Position numbers and translations under genes: made by a program. A stretch of 64,000 bases of DNA from Xanthomonas rydalmerensis. GTDB lineage: Bacteria; Pseudomonadota; Gammaproteobacteria; Xanthomonadales; Xanthomonadaceae. This document shows, piece after piece, positions 42,040 to 49,914 of this stretch; the stretch's first letter is position 1, and every line of letters starts with the position of its first letter. The stretch lies in the NCBI RefSeq assembly GCF_033170385.1, contig NZ_CP126170.1, forward strand, positions 582,001 to 646,000, written 5' to 3'. The notes under the pieces are model-generated. The model worked only from the letters and a program-made list of their open reading frames with translations, was not told the origin of the DNA and did no database searches.

Positions 42040-44193
42040 ATGAGTACGGTGCGCCTGGAAGTCGTCCAGACCGGATCCAAGCACGACCCCATCCCGATGC
42101 AGCCGGCGTCGCAGGACATCTGGGACAAGAAGTATCGGCTCAAGACCAAGCAGGGCGAACCGCTGGATGCCGACATCGACGGCACCTACCTGCGCGTGGC
42201 CCGTGCGCTGGCCGACGCCGAGGCCGGCGAGGAGCAGCGCGCCTACTGGTTCGAGCGTTTCGCCTGGGCGCTGCGCCGCGGCGCGATCCCGGCCGGGCGC
42301 ATCACCTCCAATGCCGGTGCGCAGGAACACAAGCCGGCCACCAGCACGATCAACTGCACCGTGTCGGGCACCATCACCGACTCGATGGACGGCATCCTGG
42401 AGAAGGTCCATGAGGCCGGCCTGACCCTCAAGGCCGGCTGCGGCATCGGCTACGAGTTCAGCACGCTGCGCCCGCGCGGTGCGTTCGTGGCCGGCGCCGG
42501 AGCGTACACCTCCGGGCCGATGTCGTTCATGGATATCTTCGACAAGATGTGCTTCACCGTGTCCTCGGCCGGAGGCCGCCGTGGCGCGCAGATGGGCACC
42601 TTCGACGTGTCCCACCCGGACGTGAAGGACTTCATCCGCGCCAAGCGCGAGGACGGGCGCCTGCGCCAGTTCAACCTGTCGCTGCTGATCACCGACGGCT
42701 TCATGCAGGCGGTGGAGCAGGACGCCGACTGGCCGCTGGTGTTCCCGGTGAACCGCAAGGAAGAGGCCGACGTCGACCTGGCCGACGCCAGTGCCGTGGT
42801 CTGGCGCGACTGGCCCACGCACAAGGACTACATCGTGCGCGACGACGGCCTGGTCGCGTGCAAGGTGTACGGGCACATCCGCGCCCGCCACCTGTGGGAC
42901 ATGATCATGGTCTCCACCTACGACTACGCCGAGCCAGGCTTCATCCTGATCGACCGCGTCAACGAAATGAACAACAACTGGTGGTGCGAGACCATCCGCG
43001 CGACCAATCCTTGCGGCGAGCAACCATTGCCGCCCTACGGCGCCTGCCTGCTCGGCTCGATCAACCTCACCAATTTCGTGCGAGACCCGTTCACCGAGCG
43101 CGCCCGCTTCGACTGGGAGGAATACAAGGAAGTGGTGCGGGTGTTCACCCGCATGCTCGACAACGTGGTCGAGGTCAGCGGCCTGCCGCTGCAGCAGCAG
43201 CGCGACGAGATCATGCGCAAGCGCCGCCACGGCATGGGCTTCCTCGGCCTGGGCTCGACCATGACCATGCTGCGCATGAAATACGGCAGCGCCGAGTCCT
43301 GTGAGTTCACCGAGTCCATCGCCCGCGAGATGGCCGTGGCCGGCTGGGAGACCGCGCTGTCGCTGGCCAAGGAAAAGGGCCCGGCGCCGATCATGCAGGA
43401 GACCTTCGAGGTCACTGCGGCGATGCTGCGGCAGCGCCCGGAGATGGCTCGCGACGGCTGGCGCGTGGGTGAGCGCATCGAGGGACGGCTGCTGCACGCC
43501 AAGTACAGCCGCTACATGCAGCGCATCGCCGAGGTGGCGCCGGCGCTGGTCGAGGAACTGGCCGAAGTGGGCGCGCGCTTCACCCACCACAGCTCCATCG
43601 CCCCCACCGGCACCATCTCGCTGAGCCTGGCCAACAATGCCTCCAACGGCATCGAGCCGAGCTTCGCCCATCACTACAGCCGCAACGTGATCCGCGAGGG
43701 CAAGAAGAGCAAGGAGAAGGTGGACGTATTCTCCTTCGAGTTGCTGGCCTACCGCCACCTGGTCAACCCCAAGGCGATGCCGTTCGCCGAGGACGCCGCC
43801 GCGCGCCTGCCGGACTACTTCATCGCCGCCGACGACATCCATCCCAAGGAACACGTGGACGTGCAGGCGGCCGCGCAGAAGTGGGTGGACAGCTCCATCT
43901 CCAAGACCGCCAACGTTCCCACCGACTATCCCTACGAGCAGTTCAAGGATATCTACCGCTACGCCCACCAGCAGGGCCTGAAGGGCTGCACCACGTTCCG
44001 CTTCAATCCGGCCGCCTTCCAGGGCGTGCTGGTCAAGGAAGCGGACCTGGAGAACACCACCTACCGCTTCGAGCTCGAAGACGGCAGCGTGGTCGAGGTC
44101 AAGGGCAACGAACAGATCGAATACGACGGCGAGATGCACACCGCCGCCAACCTGTTCGATGCGCTGAAAGAAGGGTATTACGGCAAGTTCTGA
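42040..44193 (+). CDS. nrdJ: Adenosylcobalamin-dependent ribonucleotide reductase, large part (NrdJa)
   Basis: 717 residues from ATG 42040, GAGGAG upstream. Class II ribonucleotide reductase makes deoxyribonucleotides using a cobalamin radical and needs no oxygen. The barrel motifs are clear: RITSNAGAQE, STINCTVSGTI, GCGIGYEFSTLRP, and the finger-loop NPCGEQPLPPYGAC with radical-site Cys325, followed by SSIAPTGTISL. The N-terminal ATP cone is absent. The protein ends (NLFDALKEGYYGKF) without the C-terminal cysteine pair that normally re-reduces the active site; that part is encoded separately as NrdJb downstream, as in Pseudomonas NrdJa/NrdJb. NrdR-like boxes lie upstream. Confidence 0.95.
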   Translation: MSTVRLEVVQTGSKHDPIPMQPASQDIWDKKYRLKTKQGEPLDADIDGTYLRVARALADAEAGEEQRAYWFERFAWALRRGAIPAGRITSNAGAQEHKPATSTINCTVSGTITDSMDGILEKVHEAGLTLKAGCGIGYEFSTLRPRGAFVAGAGAYTSGPMSFMDIFDKMCFTVSSAGGRRGAQMGTFDVSHPDVKDFIRAKREDGRLRQFNLSLLITDGFMQAVEQDADWPLVFPVNRKEEADVDLADASAVVWRDWPTHKDYIVRDDGLVACKVYGHIRARHLWDMIMVSTYDYAEPGFILIDRVNEMNNNWWCETIRATNPCGEQPLPPYGACLLGSINLTNFVRDPFTERARFDWEEYKEVVRVFTRMLDNVVEVSGLPLQQQRDEIMRKRRHGMGFLGLGSTMTMLRMKYGSAESCEFTESIAREMAVAGWETALSLAKEKGPAPIMQETFEVTAAMLRQRPEMARDGWRVGERIEGRLLHAKYSRYMQRIAEVAPALVEELAEVGARFTHHSSIAPTGTISLSLANNASNGIEPSFAHHYSRNVIREGKKSKEKVDVFSFELLAYRHLVNPKAMPFAEDAAARLPDYFIAADDIHPKEHVDVQAAAQKWVDSSISKTANVPTDYPYEQFKDIYRYAHQQGLKGCTTFRFNPAAFQGVLVKEADLENTTYRFELEDGSVVEVKGNEQIEYDGEMHTAANLFDALKEGYYGKF

Positions 44194-44250
44194 CGCCGTC
44201 CCGTTTCCCCTTTCGCGCCGGCGGAGGGGAGGGGGGCGGTGGGAGCCTCG

Positions 44251-44272
44251 GAAGGGCGGTGCGCCGCCCTTC
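44251..44272 (+). terminator. Hairpin after nrdJ
   Basis: GAAGGGCGG and CCGCCCTTC pair over a TGCG tetraloop, 58 bases past the nrdJ stop codon. No T-run follows, but the stem and tetraloop are strong, so partial termination between nrdJ and the H1-like gene is likely. Confidence 0.5.
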
Positions 44273-44385
44273 CCGAACACTTCCCCACCGTCCGCCGCGT
44301 GTCGCCGTTTCCGGCTCCCCGCTTCGCTGCAATCGGTATAGCATCGCCCGCGTTACATAAACACTGACACCCTGAGGAGGGTTTT

Positions 44386-45090
44386 ATGAGCAATGGCAAC
44401 GGAGTAACGGCGACGCTGACGCAGGTCGCCGAGAACGTGAAAGAAACCGCCACCAACATGGGCGAGAGCATCGCCGCCACCGCCAGCGAAGCCGTCGCCA
44501 GCGTCAAGCAGACCGCCGAGAACGTGCAGAAGCGCGTGCAGGACCAGGTCGCCAAGACCCGCAAGGTGGTGAAGCAGGCCGAGAAGGCCGTGGCCAAGCG
44601 CGCCGAGAAGGCCGGCAAGGCGGTCAAGAAGACCGTCGCCAGCGCACGCAAGAAGCTGGAAGCGGCCAAGGCCAGCGCCCAGGCCGAAGCGGCGTCCCTG
44701 ACCAAGGGCGGCAAGAAGACCGCCAAGAAGGCGGCTGCGAAGAAGGCGCCGGCGAAGAAGGCCGCTGCCAAGAAGACCGTTGCTAAAAAGGCCGTCGCCA
44801 AGAAGGCTCCGGCCAAGAAAGTGACCGCCAAGAAGGCCGCGCCGAAGAAGGCGGTCAAGAAGGTCGCCGCCAAGAAGGCCGTGACCAAGAAGTCGGTGGT
44901 CGCCAAGAAGAGCGCAGTGAAGAAGAGCGTGGGCGCGCGCAAGGCCGTGGCCAAGAAGGCCGTGGGCAAGGCCGCCAAGGCGGTCAAGAAGAGCGCCGCC
45001 AAGGTCGCCAAGAAGAGCGCCGCAGTGAAGAAGACCGCCGTGCGCAAGGCCGCCGGCAAGAAGGCCGCGGCCACCCGCGCCCGGAAGTAA
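44386..45090 (+). CDS. Histone H1-like Lys/Ala-rich DNA-binding protein
   Basis: 234 residues, GGAGG directly before ATG 44386. The first 70 residues are a charged helix (TQVAENVKETATNMGESIAA, VQKRVQDQVAKTRKVVKQ) resembling phasin/coiled-coil proteins; the remainder is almost pure Ala, Lys and Val in AAKKA or KKAVAKK units, a basic, disordered tail like that of bacterial H1-type proteins (HctB, AlgP). It probably coats DNA or polyphosphate. The interesting feature is its position: it separates the two halves of the class II reductase. A TATAGCATC element at about 44336 could be its own promoter. Repeats in the tail invite length variation between strains. Confidence 0.88.
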   Translation: MSNGNGVTATLTQVAENVKETATNMGESIAATASEAVASVKQTAENVQKRVQDQVAKTRKVVKQAEKAVAKRAEKAGKAVKKTVASARKKLEAAKASAQAEAASLTKGGKKTAKKAAAKKAPAKKAAAKKTVAKKAVAKKAPAKKVTAKKAAPKKAVKKVAAKKAVTKKSVVAKKSAVKKSVGARKAVAKKAVGKAAKAVKKSAAKVAKKSAAVKKTAVRKAAGKKAAATRARK

Positions 45091-45105
45091 GCCGTCCAGC
45101 AGCAT

Positions 45106-45131
45106 CCTCTCTCCCGTGCGCGGGAGAGAGG
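45106..45131. terminator. 11-bp hairpin of the CTCTCCC family
   Basis: CCTCTCTCCCG and CGGGAGAGAGG pair over TGCG between the H1-like gene and nrdJb. The arms match the palindrome seen in the 175-bp tandem repeats, so it is a single copy of that family that may also end transcription. Confidence 0.6.
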
Positions 45132-45177
45132 CCGGGCCTACGCCCGCCCCGATCCGCATTCCAGGAACGCACGCCTC

Positions 45178-46017
45178 ATGGCCATCAAGATCGACCAGAA
45201 AATCAAGGGCTACGCCGTCGTCACCCCCGAGGACAAGGCGCGCGATGCCGCCGCCGCGATGCCCGCCTCGTCGATCGACCGCGCCACCGCCGAGGCCGAA
45301 GCGCCTGCCGACAACATCATCCACATGCACGAGCGCATCGAGCGCCCGGACGTGCTGATCGGCAGCACCTACAAGATCAAATCGCCGTTGGTGGAACACG
45401 CCATGTACGTGACCCTCAACGACATCGTGCTCAACGCCAGCACCGAGCACGAACTGCGCCGCCCGTTCGAAATCTTCGTCAACTCCAAGTCCATGGAGCA
45501 CTTCCAGTGGATCGTGGCGCTGACCCGCATCATGTCCGCCGTGTTCCGCAAGGGTGGCGACGTCACCTTCCTGGTCGACGAGATGAAGGCCGTGTTCGAC
45601 CCCAAGGGCGGCTACTTCAAGGCCGGCGGCGTGTACATGCCGTCGCTGGTCGCCGAACTGGGCAGCATCGTCGAAGAGCACATGAAGTCGATCGGCCTGC
45701 TGCACGACCCGGAAATGAGCGACCACCAGCGCGCGCTGATCGCCGAGAAGCGCAAGCAGTACGAAGAGCGCTCAAAAAAAAACAGTGACGTAAAGCCGGC
45801 TGTTCCTTCTCCTGCGGGAGAAGGTGCCCGCAGGGCGGACGAGGGCGCGGCCGCCGCGAACTCCACCGCCGACCACGAAGAGGACATCGCCGTCACCGGC
45901 GACGGCGCGAGTTTCCCGCCGTCGGCCACGATGTGCCACAAGTGCAATACCAAGGCGCTGGTCATCATGGACGGGTGTGCGACGTGTTTGAATTGTGGGT
46001 ATTCGAAGTGTGGGTGA
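45178..46017 (+). CDS. nrdJb: NrdJb, C-terminal partner of the class II ribonucleotide reductase
   Basis: 279 residues from ATG 45178. The first 195 residues are the conserved NrdJb domain (HERIERPDVLIGSTYKIKSP, PFEIFVNSKSMEHFQWIVAL, FRKGGDVTFLVDEMKAVFDP, YFKAGGVYMPSLVAELGS), and the last 35 form a cysteine-rich tail, MCHKCNTKALVIMDGCATC and GYSKCG, the likely thiol shuttle that re-reduces NrdJa. Between them, residues about 200-235 are unusual: a run of nine A (45774-45782) encodes SKKN, and the following SPAGEGARRADEGAAAA comes from an inserted copy of a dispersed repeat. A one-base slip in the A-run would end translation at TGA 45786-45788, removing the tail. The last dozen codons use T-ending codons unlike the rest. 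Confidence 0.9.
   Translation: MAIKIDQKIKGYAVVTPEDKARDAAAAMPASSIDRATAEAEAPADNIIHMHERIERPDVLIGSTYKIKSPLVEHAMYVTLNDIVLNASTEHELRRPFEIFVNSKSMEHFQWIVALTRIMSAVFRKGGDVTFLVDEMKAVFDPKGGYFKAGGVYMPSLVAELGSIVEEHMKSIGLLHDPEMSDHQRALIAEKRKQYEERSKKNSDVKPAVPSPAGEGARRADEGAAAANSTADHEEDIAVTGDGASFPPSATMCHKCNTKALVIMDGCATCLNCGYSKCG
45805..45855. repeat. Dispersed CTTCTCC/GGAGAAGG repeat inserted in nrdJb
   Basis: CCTTCTCC-TGCG-GGAGAAGG followed by a GCCCGCAGGGCGGACGAGGG-like segment, the same order of motifs as at 32487-32510 and 55285-55325. It is translated in frame as SPAGEGARRADEGAAA within a linker of NrdJb. Confidence 0.8.
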
Positions 46018-46128
46018 GTGCATTGCAGTAATTTTGCGGCCATAAATAAAATGACCGCACTAAGTGGTAAATATTGAGCGGGGCGGGATAGTAAAGTAAT
46101 TTATTACACATATGCCATGGGAGGGTTT

Positions 46129-47193
46129 GTGATAAAAAATTCTTATGCAATTTGGAATAATAAGGGCGGAGTGGGCAAGAGCACCATCACTTTCAATGTT
46201 GCCTCTCGTTTTGCTGAGCTAAATGAGGACAAGCACGTTCTCGTCATAGATATGTGCCCGCAAGCCAATGTAAGCATGATGCTTCTTGGAGGGGGTTTAA
46301 AAGGGGAGGCGGAGGTTCACAAGCTCTGTACTAGCGCAGCTGCCCCAACAATCGTCGGCTATTTAACACAGGCATTGGGCGGTGGCCCCCTAGCCAATGC
46401 TCCAATGGCGGCGACTTATGTGACGAATGTTTCTGCCATCAATACTAGTTTGCCGAAAAATTTGCATCTAATATGTGGCGATCCAAATCTTGAGCTTATT
46501 TCTGCCTATATTTCAAATCTTGCTTCAGCGCAGCAAGTTTTGCCCACTATCAAGCCATGGGTGTGGGTGCATGAGGTTGTTAAGAGGCTAATAAGTTCAG
46601 TTGATAAAGAGTTGGGTGGAGAGTGGGTGGTTTTTATCGACACAAATCCGAGCTTTTCTAGTTACACAGAACTTGCCATTTGTGCTGTCGAAAGATTGCT
46701 GCTCCCTGTTAATGCTGACGACTCATCAAGAACTGCGATTGGCGCTATGCATTCGCTTTTATATGGCCAAAATCCACCGCATCCCATTTATGGCGCATGG
46801 ACATTCGCGCATAATGCGCAGGCATATGGGGTGTCAGTTCCGAAGATACATCAAGTTATTGGCAATAGGCTTACGCAAAATCTAGGCGCGGCTGCAGCAT
46901 TTGCGGCACTGTCTCGCGCTAGTGCTGAATCTCTATATGGTTTGTACAAAGGGAATCCAGGTCGTTTTACTGTGCGAGCCCAGGCTCCTACTAACGAGAA
47001 TGATTTTGTTATTAAGTACTCGGTATCATTGCGGGATTTTAATACTGCTGGTGTTGTTGCTGCGCATGAAGGTGTGCCTGTCTCATCCTTGCATGGAGGT
47101 CGGCACTTCGTTCACGGTCGTGAAGTTAATATAGATAATAATAGGATAGTTGACTGCAGAATTGCGCTTGATCTGGTTGTTAAGTCTGTTTGA
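46129..47193 (+). CDS. ParA-like ATPase, AT-rich orphan gene
   Basis: 354 residues if GTG 46129 is used (GGGAGGG just upstream); ATG 46117 would add four. The Walker A deviant motif NNKGGVGKSTITFNVASRFAE and LVIDMCPQANVSMMLLGG place it in the ParA/MinD ATPase superfamily; the switch region FIDTNPSFSSYTELAICA follows, with AVERLLLPVNAD. No ParB, no partition site and no plasmid replication gene accompany it. Base composition and codon choice (many A- and T-ending codons, ATA, TTA) are visibly different from both neighbours, indicating recent transfer. Flanking 100-base stretches are equally AT-rich. It could be a remnant of an integrated element or an orphan of a defence or partition module; function unknown. 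Confidence 0.85.
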   Translation: MIKNSYAIWNNKGGVGKSTITFNVASRFAELNEDKHVLVIDMCPQANVSMMLLGGGLKGEAEVHKLCTSAAAPTIVGYLTQALGGGPLANAPMAATYVTNVSAINTSLPKNLHLICGDPNLELISAYISNLASAQQVLPTIKPWVWVHEVVKRLISSVDKELGGEWVVFIDTNPSFSSYTELAICAVERLLLPVNADDSSRTAIGAMHSLLYGQNPPHPIYGAWTFAHNAQAYGVSVPKIHQVIGNRLTQNLGAAAAFAALSRASAESLYGLYKGNPGRFTVRAQAPTNENDFVIKYSVSLRDFNTAGVVAAHEGVPVSSLHGGRHFVHGREVNIDNNRIVDCRIALDLVVKSV

Positions 47194-47297
47194 CTTTTTG
47201 AGTGTAATGGGCGGGATGATCGTGCGTCACTCAGCTATTTGGGTGCGAATGAGAGATGTAAGGCGGTGCCGTTTGAGCTAGCCGTCCTGCTTAGCAA

Positions 47298-47309
47298 AAG
47301 GAGCTCCTT
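47298..47309. promoter_or_regulatory. Palindrome covering the ribosome site of the next gene
   Basis: AAGGAGCTCCTT is a perfect 12-base palindrome that contains the AAGGAG ribosome site, 3 bases from the ATG at 47313. Self-pairing of two transcripts, or binding of a protein, could mask initiation; within one RNA it is too tight to fold. Confidence 0.45.
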
Positions 47310-47312
47310 GCA

Positions 47313-48641
47313 ATGGATGCTGTCAAGCCACCACTGACGTTCGCTTTGCTGGAGCAGAAGATCGCGGCGATGCCGGAAGGGCCAGTGTCTGCGTTGTCGA
47401 CGCCGCGCTGGACGCGGGTGCTCAATGCAGTGGGATGGGTGGGAATCGTCATCGGGTTGCTGCCATCGCTTCTGTTGCTCTGGATTGCGCCGCAGCTGTG
47501 GATGGTGACCCTGTCGCGGGCGGGGTTGGTCCTCACGTTGGCTTTTCTCCCTTATTTGCTACGTACGGTCTGGTTGGTCATTTACGAGTTCGTCAATTCG
47601 CGTCGGCAGTTCGTCGAACAGTTCGATCACGATGTGGTTCAGCTGCGTCAGGTGTCGCAGTGGTTGCTGGCCTATCCGCGCGACGTGCTGGAGGACCAGT
47701 TGCGTTATGCCAAGATGGCGCAGGAACGTCTGGTCTCCAAGCTCGGTCTGCTAGTCGGCGGCTTGGACAAGCTCGGCTTGCTGCCACTGTGCCTGTCGTT
47801 ATTCGTTGTCCTGCGCAACTGGCGCGATCTTTTGGTCTTGCCCGCGTGGCTGGCGATGCTGGCGCTGTTCGCTGCGATCCTTTGGATGATCAGCTGGCTG
47901 GGCGCCAGGTTCCGTCTGCGTCTGCACCTGTACGAAAGCGTGCTTGCTGCGGCGATTGCCAATGCTAGCGCTGCCAAGGCGGACGTGTCGACTGAGACGG
48001 CATCGCCCACCTCGCTTCAAGACTCCTCCGTACATCGCATCATCAGCGTCGCAACCCTAGAAGCCCTTTACGGCCAGCCCGCTGAGCGCGCAGTACGCAA
48101 GCAACTCGACCATCTGAACGCCGACTACCAGGCGTTCGTGCACGCCTCGCCGTTCGTGGTGCTGGCCTCGGCCGGCGACGAAGGACTGGACTGCTCGCCG
48201 CGCGGCGATGCGCCGGGGTTCGTGCAGGTGCTGGATGCGCGCACGCTGGCACTGCCGGACCGGCCGGGCAACAACCGCGTCGATACGCTGCGCAATCTGC
48301 TGCAGGATCCGCGGCTGTCGCTGTTGTTCCTGATTCCCGGCATCGGCGAAACCTTGCGGGTGAACGGCCGCGCCGAGATCCGGGTCGATCCGGACCTGCT
48401 GGCGCGGTTCGCGGTCGGCGAGCGTTTGCCGCGCAGCGTGATCATGGTGCACATCGAGGCGGTGTACTTCCACTGCGCCAGGGCGATCGTGCGGTCGCAG
48501 CTGTGGGATCCGACACGGCATCTGCCGCGGGATCGCCTGCCCAGCCCTGGCACCATGCACGCACATCTGGCCGATGGTGCGTTCGACGCCGACACCTACG
48601 ATCGGGAATTGCCGCAGCGCACCCGGGACTCGTTGTACTAA
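47313..48641 (+). CDS. Four-helix membrane domain fused to an FMN-binding PPOX domain
   Basis: 442 residues. The first 235 form a membrane domain with about four segments (VGWVGIVIGLLPSLLLLWIA, SRAGLVLTLAFLPYLL, LLPLCLSLFVVL, LPAWLAMLALFAAILWMISW) and a helical cytoplasmic stretch. From about 250 a pyridoxamine-phosphate-oxidase-like domain of the MSMEG_1061 type starts exactly where free-standing relatives start (VHRIISVATLEALYGQPAER) and continues with ASAGDEGLDCSPRGDAPGFVQ, LALPDRPGNNRVDTL and ETLRVNGRAEI. These split-barrel proteins bind FMN or F420. The membrane part uses more T-rich codons than the PPOX part, and the foreign ParA gene lies just upstream, so the fusion may have formed at the edge of an insertion. 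Confidence 0.82.
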   Translation: MDAVKPPLTFALLEQKIAAMPEGPVSALSTPRWTRVLNAVGWVGIVIGLLPSLLLLWIAPQLWMVTLSRAGLVLTLAFLPYLLRTVWLVIYEFVNSRRQFVEQFDHDVVQLRQVSQWLLAYPRDVLEDQLRYAKMAQERLVSKLGLLVGGLDKLGLLPLCLSLFVVLRNWRDLLVLPAWLAMLALFAAILWMISWLGARFRLRLHLYESVLAAAIANASAAKADVSTETASPTSLQDSSVHRIISVATLEALYGQPAERAVRKQLDHLNADYQAFVHASPFVVLASAGDEGLDCSPRGDAPGFVQVLDARTLALPDRPGNNRVDTLRNLLQDPRLSLLFLIPGIGETLRVNGRAEIRVDPDLLARFAVGERLPRSVIMVHIEAVYFHCARAIVRSQLWDPTRHLPRDRLPSPGTMHAHLADGAFDADTYDRELPQRTRDSLY

Positions 48642-48819
48642 CGCGACTGGAGCGGATGTGCGGGCGACGCGTGCGCAGCGCCTCGCCGCGGGGATCTATA
48701 TGCCGCCGGTCGATTCGGTCACCGGTTTTCCCGGTCATGCCGCCCTGCTAGGGTGCGCCCCTGGTGGAAAGCGGCGGCGACGCCCTTTCCGGGGCGCAGC
48801 AAACGGCAGGGGAGCGTGG

Positions 48820-49482
48820 ATGCGGGGACTTGAGGAGCCGTCAGGCGGATGGGGCGAACTGCTGCTGGTGATAGCGGTGGCGTTCGGGTTGCCGATCTAT
48901 TGGAGTGCGCTGGCGGTGCTGGCGCCGGTGGTGGAGCCGTCTCTTTCCGACGCCAGCCTGTGGGGCACGGTGTTCTACGAGTTGCTGGTGCTGGCGGTGT
49001 TGCTGCCGACGTTGTGGTTCCGCGGCTGGACGCCGCAGGCGTTGGGGCTGCAATGGCAGACGCGGGATCTCGGCGTTGGCCTGGCACTGCTGGCCGCCTG
49101 CCTGGTGGCGACCTACCCGTTGCACCTGTTGAAGGACAGCGTGGCGGCGGAGCTGAATCCGTCGATGGACGCGATGGTGGCCGGGCCGCTGTCGGCGGGC
49201 ATGGTGGTGTTGGTCTCGCTGCTCAATCCGATCTTCGAAGAGGTGTTCGTCTGCGCCTACGTAATCCGCGCGCTGGAGCGGCGGCACAGCCCGGCGTTCG
49301 CGGTGAACGTCAGCGTGGCCATCCGCGCGTCGTACCACCTGTACCAGGGACCGGTCGGCACCATCGGCATCCTGGTGGTGGGGCTGATCCTGGGCTGGTG
49401 GGTGGCGCGCACCGGGCGGCTGTGGCCGGCGATCGTGGCGCATGCCGGGCTGGATCTGTTGGGGCTGATGGCCTACACCTGA
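48820..49482 (+). CDS. CPBP-family intramembrane metalloprotease
   Basis: 220 residues, AGGGGAG before ATG 48820. Six or more membrane segments. The three CPBP motifs are present: NPIFEEVFVCAYVIRALERR (Glu-Glu pair and Arg), SVAIRASYHLYQG (His) and IVAHAGLDLLG (His, Asp). These enzymes, related to Rce1, cleave substrates in the membrane, and bacterial members often serve in bacteriocin self-protection or processing, but the substrate here is unknown. The preceding Phe to Cys change (VFVCAY for the common F-R-G context) leaves the catalytic Glu pair intact. Confidence 0.85.
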   Translation: MRGLEEPSGGWGELLLVIAVAFGLPIYWSALAVLAPVVEPSLSDASLWGTVFYELLVLAVLLPTLWFRGWTPQALGLQWQTRDLGVGLALLAACLVATYPLHLLKDSVAAELNPSMDAMVAGPLSAGMVVLVSLLNPIFEEVFVCAYVIRALERRHSPAFAVNVSVAIRASYHLYQGPVGTIGILVVGLILGWWVARTGRLWPAIVAHAGLDLLGLMAYT

Positions 49483-49555
49483 TGCGCTGGCGCCCGGGCA
49501 GGCTGCGGCGCTGCATGGATGACCCACCTCCGATGCCAGTCGGACCGCCCCTTTC

Positions 49556-49801
49556 TCTGGCGAACGGCAGCCACCCAGCGTGGCACGCGGTTCGGACCTG
49601 ATCGCGTTGGTGCCGGGCTCGTTCATGGCGGCGCAGCCCGACACGCTGCGCGAGCCGACGCATACGTTCGCGCTGCCCGTGGTCATTCAGCCGATCACGG
49701 TGTCGATGCTGTGGCATCCGCGCCTGGAGCACGACGCGGTGCACCGTTGGCTGCGTGCGTTGGTGCTGGCCGAGTTCCGTGCGCGGATGCCGCTGCGCTG
49801 A
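49556..49801 (+). pseudogene. Remnant of a LysR-family regulator (C-terminal end only)
   Basis: An open stretch of about 80 codons ends with DLIALVPGSFMAA, FALPVVIQPITVSMLWHPRL and HRWLRALVLAEF, which is the recognisable end of LysR-type substrate-binding domains of the kind annotated beside MFS pumps. No helix-turn-helix or the first 200 residues can be found upstream, where the CPBP gene ends, so this is a truncated relic. Beyond it, the interval up to 49914 contains nothing else. Confidence 0.7.
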
Positions 49802-49914
49802 TCCGGCCGATCGCACAGGTCGTCGCTGCAGGGATGCGATGCGACCTCGGCACTGGCCCGACGCCGCAGCGATGCCGCACACTTGCCGGCTCTGATCGAA
49901 GGCGGGAACAGGCG

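Noticed and set aside
46117-47193. Plasmid partition or integrative element around the ParA gene
   Set aside because: No ParB, replication or integrase gene, no attachment-site repeats or tRNA gene seen; only the single ATPase gene is supported.
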